A DNA stretch of 64,000 nt from Vibrio atlanticus (GTDB lineage: Bacteria > Pseudomonadota > Gammaproteobacteria > Enterobacterales > Vibrionaceae), in assembly GCF_024347315.1 (NCBI RefSeq), contig NZ_AP025460.1:434001-498000 (forward strand), written 5' to 3'. The position numbers and the translations under genes were made by a program. Positions 39,860 through 47,630 of the stretch are shown one piece after another. Position 1 is the first letter of the stretch. The number at the start of each line of letters is the position of its first letter. Under the pieces are notes generated by a model. It made no database searches, was not told where the DNA came from, and saw only the letters and a list, made by a program, of their open reading frames with translations.

Positions 39860-40981
39860 ATGAATACAGAGTTAAGCATCTACCAACATCAAGTGGAGGC
39901 TAGATTCCGCTGTAATGGTCTGCCGCTAGAGCTCCTGAGTTATGAGCAGAAACAGCTGAGATATTTGAGTTATCTTGATCCGGATCCTTGGGTTGGATTG
40001 GGATTAAGACGTCTTCATGAAAGCTACTGCGACAACCCTAATATGGATATTCGCCAAGACATAACAGCGCTATACCACAAGATTAGTCGTCAAGGACTAC
40101 TGCTAAACCATGAGTCATTGGCGAACTTGATTCTGGAATATAAAGAGCGATCACAGGGTTCTATATTTTCCCTAAAAGAATACAAGGCATTGGATTGGTT
40201 GACTCGTTTACGAAGTGATGCTGACGGCAAGCTAAGAACCCCGATCAGACCGTATCACAGCGTTACGGGTCGATCTGGGTTACTGGGGACGACACCCATC
40301 AATGGCTATAAGGTTTTCAGAGACAAGTTACTGGCGGCCCCGAGTGGAGGTTCCGTTGCTTCTATGGATTATTCGGGATGTGAGGTGGGGGTCTTAGCCG
40401 CTCTTTCAGGAGATCAGCAATTATGTAGCGATTACGCAGGTGAAGATGACCTGTATCTAGGTCTCGTCGATTGCATGTGTACCTCTAGTGGACTTCTGCT
40501 AGAGAGGGGACAGATCAAACGTCTAATACTGATGTCAATCTATGGCGCATATCCGCGATCTGTAGCATCAATCTTAGGTGTTTCCGAAGCTGCAGCGACA
40601 ACTCTTCAAAAGGCTGTTATGGAGCTCTATCCGGCGGCATTTAAATGGTTAGAGGAACAAACGGTTGAAGCTTACCGGGCGAAGATAATCCAGTCCCGTA
40701 GTTGGCAGGTTCATGTTTCCCGACAAGCCAAACCTACTCAAGTAAGAAATTGGCCTATTCAAATGGTGGGAATGGAGATCATCAATGAAGCTTGCCTATT
40801 AGCAGATAAGCAAGGCTTAAAGATAGTCGGCGTTGTACATGATTGTATTTACATCGAAAGCGAATCTAGCCGCTTTGAACAAGACATAAGCGCACTAGAA
40901 AAGTCGATGCTCGTAGCCTCTGAGGCTGTACTGGGTGGATTCCAACTTAAAACAAGCATCGACTTCATCACGAAAAACTAA
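39860..40981 (+). CDS. Minimal family A DNA polymerase (no exonuclease domain)
   Basis: A 373-residue family A polymerase. Motif A DYSGCEVGVLAALSGD (catalytic Asp 170), the O-helix motif B RGQIKRLILMSIYG (Arg 216, Lys 220, Tyr 228) and motif C VHDCIY (His-Asp 327-328) are all intact, so catalysis is expected. TGRSGLL corresponds to the template-contacting motif. There is no room for 3'-5' or 5'-3' exonuclease domains; Pol I is about 900 residues. I chose ATG 39860 behind GAGGGGGG over the GTG at 39842. It lies between the acidic-tail protein and the ATPase, forming a replication module. Confidence 0.88.
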   Translation: MNTELSIYQHQVEARFRCNGLPLELLSYEQKQLRYLSYLDPDPWVGLGLRRLHESYCDNPNMDIRQDITALYHKISRQGLLLNHESLANLILEYKERSQGSIFSLKEYKALDWLTRLRSDADGKLRTPIRPYHSVTGRSGLLGTTPINGYKVFRDKLLAAPSGGSVASMDYSGCEVGVLAALSGDQQLCSDYAGEDDLYLGLVDCMCTSSGLLLERGQIKRLILMSIYGAYPRSVASILGVSEAAATTLQKAVMELYPAAFKWLEEQTVEAYRAKIIQSRSWQVHVSRQAKPTQVRNWPIQMVGMEIINEACLLADKQGLKIVGVVHDCIYIESESSRFEQDISALEKSMLVASEAVLGGFQLKTSIDFITKN

Positions 40982-41002
40982 ACAAAAATTAAGGTGATTA
41001 CT

Positions 41003-42511
41003 ATGGCAATGAAAACGGGCTCTTTTATTGAAAGAACAAAGCTTGAGAAAGCAAACTTTGGTGACAGCGTAGTTGGAAAAACACTTCAGCATGTGATTAA
41101 TGAATTCGATATTGGTCGTAACGGATACGGCGTCGCAATTTTGTCCAGAAAGGAAAAAGGAAAGAACCGTCTAAACTATCTGTCTAGAAGTCCGCGATTC
41201 GCTCAAATCTTACGAGAAGAGATGATGCTGAGTGAAGGCATTGCACTCGACAAATCACAGATAGATGAGATAGCAGAGAAGCTAAACGGCATTGCTGGTA
41301 TCGCTAAACAAGCTTCGGTGACCCATTTAAGAGTTGCACTGACCGACTGTGGTGACGGACGTGTTTTTGATGTAGGTGACGATGAAGGCACTCAGTACCA
41401 ACTCAAAGATGGAAAGGTTTCTGTCATAGCAGAAGGTTCTGAGCAACTGTTTATCAGTTCTAGTGATGCTGAGGCTTTACCGTCATTGACGGGGAAAGGC
41501 GATTGGAAAAAGATTTTGCCTTACCTGAATATGGAGAAAAAGCACCAATTTCTGTTCATCGCTTGGTTACTTCATACGATGACTCTGGTTCGAGAGCCTG
41601 ATACTGCATACCCGATCTTAGTCATCTATGGTGGTCAAGGTACAGGCAAGTCTACTTTCTGTAAGCGAATCATCAGACCATTGCTCGACCCAAGAGCGGC
41701 CAAAATAAAGAGCTTCCCTAAAAAGCAGGAAGATTTAGCTATCTCTCTGCAAAATGAATTTGCTTCTATTTACGATAACTTAAGATCGTTATCGAAAAGT
41801 TGGTCTGACTATCTGTGTATTGCGTCTACATATGGTGTGGAGGAAAAGCGTAAGCTGTACAGCGATGGTGATAGCGTTAAGTTTGAGCTTCACGGCAGCC
41901 TGATACTTAATGGAATTCATGACTTTATTGAAGAGCCGGACTTAGCGTCACGTTCTATCTATATTTCCATGAAGCAGTTAACGGGCGAGCAGCGCGTCAA
42001 TGGTAAGAATATGCTCCAAAATTTAGAGGCAGATTTACCTGAGATTTACACAGGATTACTAGATCTACTGGCTCAGATTCTTGAAGTGCTTCCAACGGTA
42101 TCACTGAAAAAAGCAGGTCGCTTGAATGAGTTCTCAACGTTTTTAGCTGCTTTTGAGAGCGTGACTAAGACGCCGCAAGATTATCTTCAAAGCTTGTACC
42201 TAAAGAATCAGCAGGATAGTGCATTGGAGTCATTGTACTTGAACAAGCTCGCTAAGCCCCTGATTCAACTTGCTCAGAAAGCTGGTGTGCAGGGCCGAAA
42301 GTATGCGCCTACAGAGTTATACAATGAGTTAGTTAAGGTAACGCCTTACCATGAACAAAAAGGTGAATTCCCTGAAAACCCGATACAATTCGGCCTTAGA
42401 ATCGATGGCTTGATTAGTTCAATGGGTATGGCTGGCATCAAGATTGAACGAGTAGCCCCGAAAAACTCCATATTTCTAGGTCTAATCGCGGAGCAGCAGG
42501 AGGCTGCATAA
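41003..42511 (+). CDS. D5/SF3-like replicative ATPase (putative helicase)
   Basis: A 502-residue protein. The Walker A motif is GGQGTGKS (210-217), and SIYDN followed by LSKSWSDYLC (255-270) is the Walker B/sensor region. Then VEEKRKLYSDGDSVKF and a PDLASRSIYI arginine-finger region follow. This order is that of D5-like/SF3-related ATPases encoded by plasmids and integrated elements, often fused to primases; here the N-terminal 200 residues show no primase motif. The start at 41003 uses AAGGTG, 22 bp after the polymerase stop. A role in unwinding the element origin is likely. Confidence 0.78.
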   Translation: MAMKTGSFIERTKLEKANFGDSVVGKTLQHVINEFDIGRNGYGVAILSRKEKGKNRLNYLSRSPRFAQILREEMMLSEGIALDKSQIDEIAEKLNGIAGIAKQASVTHLRVALTDCGDGRVFDVGDDEGTQYQLKDGKVSVIAEGSEQLFISSSDAEALPSLTGKGDWKKILPYLNMEKKHQFLFIAWLLHTMTLVREPDTAYPILVIYGGQGTGKSTFCKRIIRPLLDPRAAKIKSFPKKQEDLAISLQNEFASIYDNLRSLSKSWSDYLCIASTYGVEEKRKLYSDGDSVKFELHGSLILNGIHDFIEEPDLASRSIYISMKQLTGEQRVNGKNMLQNLEADLPEIYTGLLDLLAQILEVLPTVSLKKAGRLNEFSTFLAAFESVTKTPQDYLQSLYLKNQQDSALESLYLNKLAKPLIQLAQKAGVQGRKYAPTELYNELVKVTPYHEQKGEFPENPIQFGLRIDGLISSMGMAGIKIERVAPKNSIFLGLIAEQQEAA

Positions 42512-42565
42512 GGCCAAGAAATAGCAATAAAAATTTCAGCTCACTAGATAAACGGGGATTTTCGC

Positions 42566-42615
42566 ATCCGTTCTAACCCTAACCCCTTCAACCCCGACGA
42601 CTAGGGTTGGAAGGG
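42566..42615. repeat. CAACCCC/GGGTTGG repeat cluster after the ATPase gene
   Basis: CTAACCCTAACCCCTTCAACC and ACTAGGGTTGGAAGGG form an imperfect inverted repeat between the convergent ATPase and DUF2806 genes. The word ACTAGGGTTG is shared with 37704-37713 and 44746-44755. It may terminate transcription or bind an element protein. Confidence 0.5.
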
Positions 42616-42630
42616 ATGTGGAATAGCTAG

Positions 42631-43725
42631 TTAGGTTGGCTGTTTTGAGTTATTGGCTGGTACTGCTTTAGGGTTTAGCAAGTTGCCTGAAGTTTCATCA
42701 ACTTGCTGCCAGTCCCCGATTTGTACATCGAATCCCGCATTAGCGATATCTTGTGCAATGGTTTTTAAGTATTCTTCATCAGTTTCAAAGTCGGCCAATT
42801 TGAATACCTCTCGCCCAAGTTGGCTAGAGAGTAGGACATGAAATTCAATTTTTTTCTTGGGATCTGAATGTATAGCGACTAAACCACTTTTTTTGCTTGT
42901 GAAAGCCCTCAAGAATCTTGATGGGTCTAATGAGGTAAACGTAGTAGTTAGCCCCATCGAGTCTACGCCAGATATGATTCCAATTTCTTGAAGGAAAAGT
43001 AGGTTGGTGAAGTGTAACCCCTTATCGGCCATCATTTTGTCAATGGTATCGGATTCATTTCCAAGCCCTCTAGGGTCGACAACACCTTTTAGAATTCGAC
43101 CATCAATTATGAACTCACCTAGTTTACTGATCAGCTCTGCCTCACTCTTTGACAGGCTTTTGAGTAAGTCTAGTGTGCGTAGAGAGAAAGTTCCCGGAGT
43201 GGTGACCTCCCCCGCAAGAACCTTAGCCCACAATGTTTGTAAGTAGTCATTACTTACTTTTTCAGCGTTTCCTGCCCAGCTAGTGAACCAGTCAGGATCT
43301 ACAGGGTCATCATTCGCATCATACTTACCTGATTCAAGTTCTTGTTCTGCAAGCAAGACTGTCTTGGTGAGATTCACTTCTTCCTGCATCGCCTGAATCT
43401 GTTTACGAGTTTTGCTTTGTCTATCCAAATTTTCCAAATTCAGGTATGGCTCAACTTTACTACCATTCTGAACTTCAACTAACTGTTCTATAACTGTTTC
43501 GGAGTTTACTGTAATCAGTCTACGATCTTCTGTATATTGCAATTTACCTGCTTTGATATCAGCGATCTGTTGCTCTGTCTGTGCGAGCATGAGTAGTTCA
43601 TCACGTTTGGCGTCGACCTCAGCTTTACCTACTCTCTTGATTTGTTTAGGGGCAAAAATACCCCCAACACTATCGGATACTAAATCACCCAATTTTATTA
43701 ATGCTTTTTCACCAGGCCAACCCAT
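42631..43725 (-). CDS. DUF2806 family protein
   Basis: A 364-residue protein of the DUF2806 family, recognised by its start GEKALIKLGDLVSDSVGGIF and APKQIKRVGKAEVDAKRDEL, a coiled-coil linker (about 95-135) and the middle DWFTSWAGNAEKVSNDYLQT LWAKVLAGE, where the family is most conserved. DUF2806 proteins are common on mobile elements and in defence neighbourhoods; activity is unknown. It is the only minus-strand gene at the right end of the large arm, with GAGGTG before the ATG. Confidence 0.82.
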   Translation of the reverse strand: MGWPGEKALIKLGDLVSDSVGGIFAPKQIKRVGKAEVDAKRDELLMLAQTEQQIADIKAGKLQYTEDRRLITVNSETVIEQLVEVQNGSKVEPYLNLENLDRQSKTRKQIQAMQEEVNLTKTVLLAEQELESGKYDANDDPVDPDWFTSWAGNAEKVSNDYLQTLWAKVLAGEVTTPGTFSLRTLDLLKSLSKSEAELISKLGEFIIDGRILKGVVDPRGLGNESDTIDKMMADKGLHFTNLLFLQEIGIISGVDSMGLTTTFTSLDPSRFLRAFTSKKSGLVAIHSDPKKKIEFHVLLSSQLGREVFKLADFETDEEYLKTIAQDIANAGFDVQIGDWQQVDETSGNLLNPKAVPANNSKQPT

Positions 43726-44000
43726 GCACGCACCTCATTTACAATATAAGACTATGATTAGATATAACTTTAACATGGTTTCGTGAAAGGGGAAGTGAAC
43801 AAGGTTTGATTGTGCTGATGTTGATAATTACCCCCATATCCTCATCAACCCTGTCGTACTCTACCAACCCCATCATCCCCATCAACCCCGTCATCGACGT
43901 CAGAGAAATCTTGCGGATAATCAGGTGATGTGATTTTGCTGGTGGATTTCAGAGTGATTCGGGGCAGGTTTACTATGTTGAATACAGGACTGAAGCTTGG

Positions 44001-44049
44001 CTCATAATCGTTCGGTCCCCAGTTCAAATCTGGGAGGGGCCACCAAATT
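44001..44049 (+). repeat. Internal inverted att core (49 bp)
   Basis: Exact reverse complement of the cores at 34775-34823 and 50663-50711; begins CTCATAATCG and ends CCACCAAATT. Only the 3' part of the tRNA is present, so this copy is not a tRNA gene. Confidence 0.95.
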
Positions 44050-44056
44050 CCGATAA

Positions 44057-44090
44057 GGCTCATGAAGAAATTCATGGGCCTTTATCTTTT
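44057..44090 (+). terminator. Element-borne terminator next to internal core
   Basis: GGCTCATGAA - GAAA - TTCATGGGCC stem-loop followed by TTTATCTTTT, 8 bp beyond the core. The same hairpin at 50622-50655 lies directly after the restored tRNA gene. Confidence 0.85.
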
Positions 44091-44968
44091 CTAGTCCTTT
44101 CCATATCCGGTCTTCGATTACTTCCTGTAAGCACGATTCCATTAGCGCCAGTGAAACACTCCACCTAATCACCACAGAACCCGTAAATCTATCTCAGGCT
44201 GATATCAACCATCAGTAAGCTCTCTCATCTGTACAGCACGACTCTGCGCTAGATACATACCACTCAACACCAGAACAGAACTCCAGAAAAACTTCCCGAC
44301 TAAACCAACAAAAATATAACCAACATTCCGTTCCATTAGATGAAGTTAATTTATATAGATATAAATGAGAGACCTAAATGGAGTTCTAGCTGAGATCAGT
44401 CAGGAGACTCAGCACCGAAGATTAGAACCAAATGACTGTTGAACAATGATGACCAATTACCCTCAGTGGTAATTGGTCTGATATCTCTTAAGTGATTGAG
44501 GTTAGTAGTCAGTAGCAGTGAGCCTCAGAGCTAGAAACGAATGCTAATCACTGGACTGGTATTCATACTGGAATCGGTAATCTCAACGCTAGGAGTGGTT
44601 CTAGGGTGAATCTCGTATGAGTTAGGGGGAGAACTTGGGTTAGCGAATGGGTTGAGGGAATCAGATGGAAATCTAGCGTGAGAATGCCATCGACGGGGTT
44701 GATGGGGATGTCAGGGATGCCGGAGTTGGAAGGGTTAACAGGGTTACTAGGGTTGGTTCTGAAATAACTAATGAATCCGTTCGGCAACTTCCTCAACCCT
44801 ATCAACCCTAGAATTGACTCAAAAGACAGGACTAGGACCGGAGCACCAGTACAATCATGAGCATTACCTAGTATGATATTCGCCAGAGTGTCGGGGTTGC
44901 ATGGGTTGATGGGGTTAGAGAGGGACAATCTGGCTGGAATGTCCCAACGATCTAGGATTTTAGGTTGG
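44091..44968. other. Long P-arm, non-coding (copy in internal attP)
   Basis: About 880 bp without a credible gene. It contains an AT dyad ATTTATATAGATATAAAT (44349-44366), a strong dyad ACCAATTACC / GGTAATTGGT (44452-44477) and a cluster of GGGTTGATGGGG-like repeats (44697-44760 and 44900-44920). The frame 44563-44928 encodes a low-complexity Pro/Asn-rich product made of these repeats and is not annotated as a gene. Confidence 0.7.
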
Positions 44969-44978
44969 TCTGGGGAGC

Positions 44979-45872
44979 TTAAATAGCATAGTTTCTCAAA
45001 TATTCATAAGACCTAGCCAATTCATCAATTAACCCACCAACCAACTCTCGCCTATCATCAATGGCTTGATCTCTGCCTCTAGTGCCATGTGGAATCATCA
45101 GCTTGTAAGTTATTTGGTTGGGTAATAATTCATAGTAGTCATCTTCAGTAACAATATTAGCTAGTTTTATTAAGCTATTTCTCATATCTATTTGAGCATC
45201 TTGAACGCGATGGATACTGGATAGTGATCGGCTATATGCCCAATCATTAGAATCGTCAAAGTAGTCTTTTATTAAGTGGTAAGCGTTAGCCGGGAAGAAG
45301 TAACCTGCTTCTGAGCCTTCCTCAAACAACTCTTGCAAAGCAGGACTCAAGCTATCTAAATAGTTTCTAACCCTATAGCGATCATCGTCAGAAGCTGAAA
45401 CACCTAAAACAGACTCTAGCTCGTGACTTTTTAGAGACCACACCACATCCTCGAGATCTGACGCTGTAAAGAGGTCAATCCTTACATTAGGGTAATCATC
45501 CTGCAACTCACCAATTGCTTTTTCTATTTCAGGTGGTAACCCTTTGTATTTATCATTAACCACAAAATAGTAAGCTTTTATTGGAGATATGGATTCCCAA
45601 TATTCAACAAGCTTATCAAAGTCACCTTTTAGCTTATCAATCGCTCTCTGTGTTGACTTCTTTAGGTCTTCTGGGGCATAAACTTGGTAGTATGTCCCGG
45701 TGCCTTTCTGCCAGCCATCATTTCCCTTATCCCCATGACGACCATGAGCTTTGACTGGCCGAAAATTTCTATTGGCTAACTGCATGACCTCACTAAAGAA
45801 GTCTTCAAATGCGTTACCTTCTAATTTTAATATTTTCAGCTCCAACCGATCTCTAGAATGCCTTTCTATCAT
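44979..45872 (-). CDS. Putative PD-(D/E)XK-like nuclease / defence protein
   Basis: A 297-residue protein. The N-terminal third matches a family seen in restriction-like and multi-component defence genes: LEGNAFEDFFSEVM (Glu 23), GRHGDKGNDGW (Asp 48, Asp 52) and TYYQVYAPED (63-68) have the spacing of a PD-(D/E)XK core, although the expected lysine after QVY is absent. KAYYFVVNDKYKGLP is a second family hallmark. The C-terminal half is helical. It lies at the end of the small arm next to the attP arm, divergent from 45977. A nuclease role is inferred. Confidence 0.65.
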   Translation of the reverse strand: MIERHSRDRLELKILKLEGNAFEDFFSEVMQLANRNFRPVKAHGRHGDKGNDGWQKGTGTYYQVYAPEDLKKSTQRAIDKLKGDFDKLVEYWESISPIKAYYFVVNDKYKGLPPEIEKAIGELQDDYPNVRIDLFTASDLEDVVWSLKSHELESVLGVSASDDDRYRVRNYLDSLSPALQELFEEGSEAGYFFPANAYHLIKDYFDDSNDWAYSRSLSSIHRVQDAQIDMRNSLIKLANIVTEDDYYELLPNQITYKLMIPHGTRGRDQAIDDRRELVGGLIDELARSYEYLRNYAI

Positions 45873-45976
45873 AAGTTCATAATTCCTCGTGCAAAGCTAG
45901 ATATATCATCTAACCGTACATTCAATAAAAACAAATACATATTAACTTCATGATACTGATAATCATGGAGTTTAAT

Positions 45977-46339
45977 ATGATCAAAATTACAACTTTAGAA
46001 ACTCTCTCAACCCTACCAATCACTACCACCCTACAAGAACAAGTCAAAGCCATACTCACAGAACCATTTCATGATGAAACGGAAACCCAACAGGCATGGG
46101 ATGAACTGCAATGTGAACTCTGGTTCCTCACCTCAATAAATGACCTAAACGCTGTCGTCGTCGACGATATCGAACTACTGAAACGAGCCCTAACCTATAC
46201 CGAATTCGAAGATGATCTAGATTACGGAGCTTCTATATCCCTAAGTATTGTCGAGGACAGTGGTAAGGGTATCTACCTACTGATGCCTAAGACACTCCGC
46301 ACCGAATTTCACCAGCATTTCTCAATCAATGATGAGTAA
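45977..46339 (+). CDS. Hypothetical protein preceding the integrase (120 aa)
   Basis: A 120-residue acidic protein, not recognised. I chose ATG 45977 (MIKITTLETLSTLPITTT), which has GGAG six bases before it; the frame opens further upstream. It has an acidic middle (TYTEFEDDLDYG). It ends 11 bp before the integrase start, so the two are cotranscribed, and a recombination-directionality role is possible from position. It contains one of the GTCGTCGTCGAC words (46154-46165). Confidence 0.68.
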   Translation: MIKITTLETLSTLPITTTLQEQVKAILTEPFHDETETQQAWDELQCELWFLTSINDLNAVVVDDIELLKRALTYTEFEDDLDYGASISLSIVEDSGKGIYLLMPKTLRTEFHQHFSINDE

Positions 46340-46350
46340 GGAGGTATCTA

Positions 46351-47538
46351 ATGCAATCTCGTAAATTCAAATTCAATAAACGCCAACTTGATTCACTACC
46401 GCCGACGCCGTCGACAAGTCGAAGTAAAGAAACTGAGTATACGGATGAGCTCTGTAGCGGCCTGAAAATAATTATCAACAGAAAAGGGAGACGTAGGTTC
46501 CTATTCAGGTACACCTATTTTGGTAAAAAAAAATCTGTTCAATTAGGCGAATATCCTGCGTTAGATATCAACACTGCTAGACAGATAGCTAATGACCACA
46601 AGCGAGAGATAGCACTGGGTAATGACCCCAAGGCAATGAGGGATGAAAAATCCAATGTACTAAGTTTTCAAGAATTTGCGGAGCTGCATTACCTGCCCTA
46701 TGCCCGAATGAACAAACTCACCGCTAAGAATGATGTCGGTAACTTAAAGCTTCATTTCTACCCGAAATGGGGTAAGAAAAGTATCACCGATATCAACCAA
46801 CAAGACATTCAAAAGCTACTCGATGGAGTCCTAGAAACAAGGAAGCCATCCACGGTAAATAGATTGCGTTCCCTAGCCCTTAGAATGTTCAGATTAGCAA
46901 TGGAGTGGGGATTCGTGGACAAGAATCCGGGACAGTACATAAGGAAGCTTAAGGAGAACAACTTAAGAAACAGATTTCTGAATCGCAAAGAGGTTTCATC
47001 TTTCATTAAGGCATGTAATGAGGAACCCAATCGTACCCAAGGCAATGCTTTAAAATTCGCCCTGCTTACTGGGATGAGAATTGGTGAAATTACTAATTCT
47101 AAGTGGGATTGCCTTACCGTCGACGACGACGGCAATTGGAGCCTATTCCTACCGCATACAAAATCAGGGTTATCAAGGACGGTTTTACTCAATAATTTAG
47201 CTAAGGAGGTAATACATGACCAACGACGATTTCAGATACGTAAGAACCCCTATATCTTTGCCGGAGATGCACCCGGTAGACCTATCGCACACCCGAAGAA
47301 GGCATTCGCCCGAATCAAGAAAGCAGCGGGGATCTATGATGATTTCCGTATACACGACCTCAGGCACTCATTCGCTTCAATTTTAATCAATAGTGGTAAC
47401 GCTACGCTCTATGATGTTCAGCATCTACTTGGGCACCAGAGCCCTCAAACTTCGACTAGGTATGCTCATTTGGCTAGTTCTAGATTGAGGGAGGTAAGTG
47501 CTAATGTGTCAGAGTTGGTGGGGGATGTGAGCCATTAA
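46351..47538 (+). CDS. int: Tyrosine-recombinase integrase (P4-like)
   Basis: A 395-residue integrase. The N-terminus has an arm-DNA-binding DUF4102-like domain (about 1-95; FRYTYFGKKKSVQLGEYPAL), then a SAM-like core-binding domain (about 100-200) and a catalytic domain with the full set Arg 243 (TGMRIGEI), Lys 271, His 335/Arg 338 (HDLRHSFAS), His 362 (LLGHQ) and Tyr 371 (TSTRYAHL). P4-type integrases typically use tRNA 3' ends, fitting insertion in tRNA-Ile2. It is the only recombinase in the element, with a strong AAGGAGG site. Confidence 0.95.
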   Translation: MQSRKFKFNKRQLDSLPPTPSTSRSKETEYTDELCSGLKIIINRKGRRRFLFRYTYFGKKKSVQLGEYPALDINTARQIANDHKREIALGNDPKAMRDEKSNVLSFQEFAELHYLPYARMNKLTAKNDVGNLKLHFYPKWGKKSITDINQQDIQKLLDGVLETRKPSTVNRLRSLALRMFRLAMEWGFVDKNPGQYIRKLKENNLRNRFLNRKEVSSFIKACNEEPNRTQGNALKFALLTGMRIGEITNSKWDCLTVDDDGNWSLFLPHTKSGLSRTVLLNNLAKEVIHDQRRFQIRKNPYIFAGDAPGRPIAHPKKAFARIKKAAGIYDDFRIHDLRHSFASILINSGNATLYDVQHLLGHQSPQTSTRYAHLASSRLREVSANVSELVGDVSH

Positions 47539-47586
47539 TGTAATATAGCCAGTGGGCTGATGGTTGTTTTGCTAAGAACTTTGACT

Positions 47587-47618
47587 CAATATTGCTTATT
47601 GTATAATAAGCAATATTG
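47587..47618. terminator. Perfect 14-bp hairpin between int and SIR2 genes
   Basis: CAATATTGCTTATT and AATAAGCAATATTG around a GTAT loop, in the gap between the convergent integrase and SIR2 genes. There is no clear T run, so it may be a terminator of modest strength or a protein-binding site. Confidence 0.5.
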
Positions 47619-47630
47619 GGAAATTACCAG

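Larger units (their letters stand above)
43828..44968. repeat. Intact internal attP region (inverted copy, 1141 bp)
   Basis: Read on the minus strand this is long P-arm, 49-bp core, short P-arm. Exactly the same joints would form by recombining attL and attR: ...TTATCGG|AATTTGG at one side of the core and TATGAG|CCAAGC at the other. It is therefore a complete attP lying inside the integrated element, in opposite orientation to the split copy at the ends. Confidence 0.92.

Noticed and set aside
44001..44049. Second tRNA gene at the internal core
   Set aside because: Only the 3' part (anticodon to CCA) is present; the 5' acceptor and D-arm are missing.
44563..44928. Open frame of 121 codons in the long P-arm (and its counterpart ending at 50150)
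   Set aside because: The product is low-complexity Pro/Asn/Leu-rich and translates the CAACCC repeats; there is no good ribosome site, and identity between copies is explained by repeat identity.
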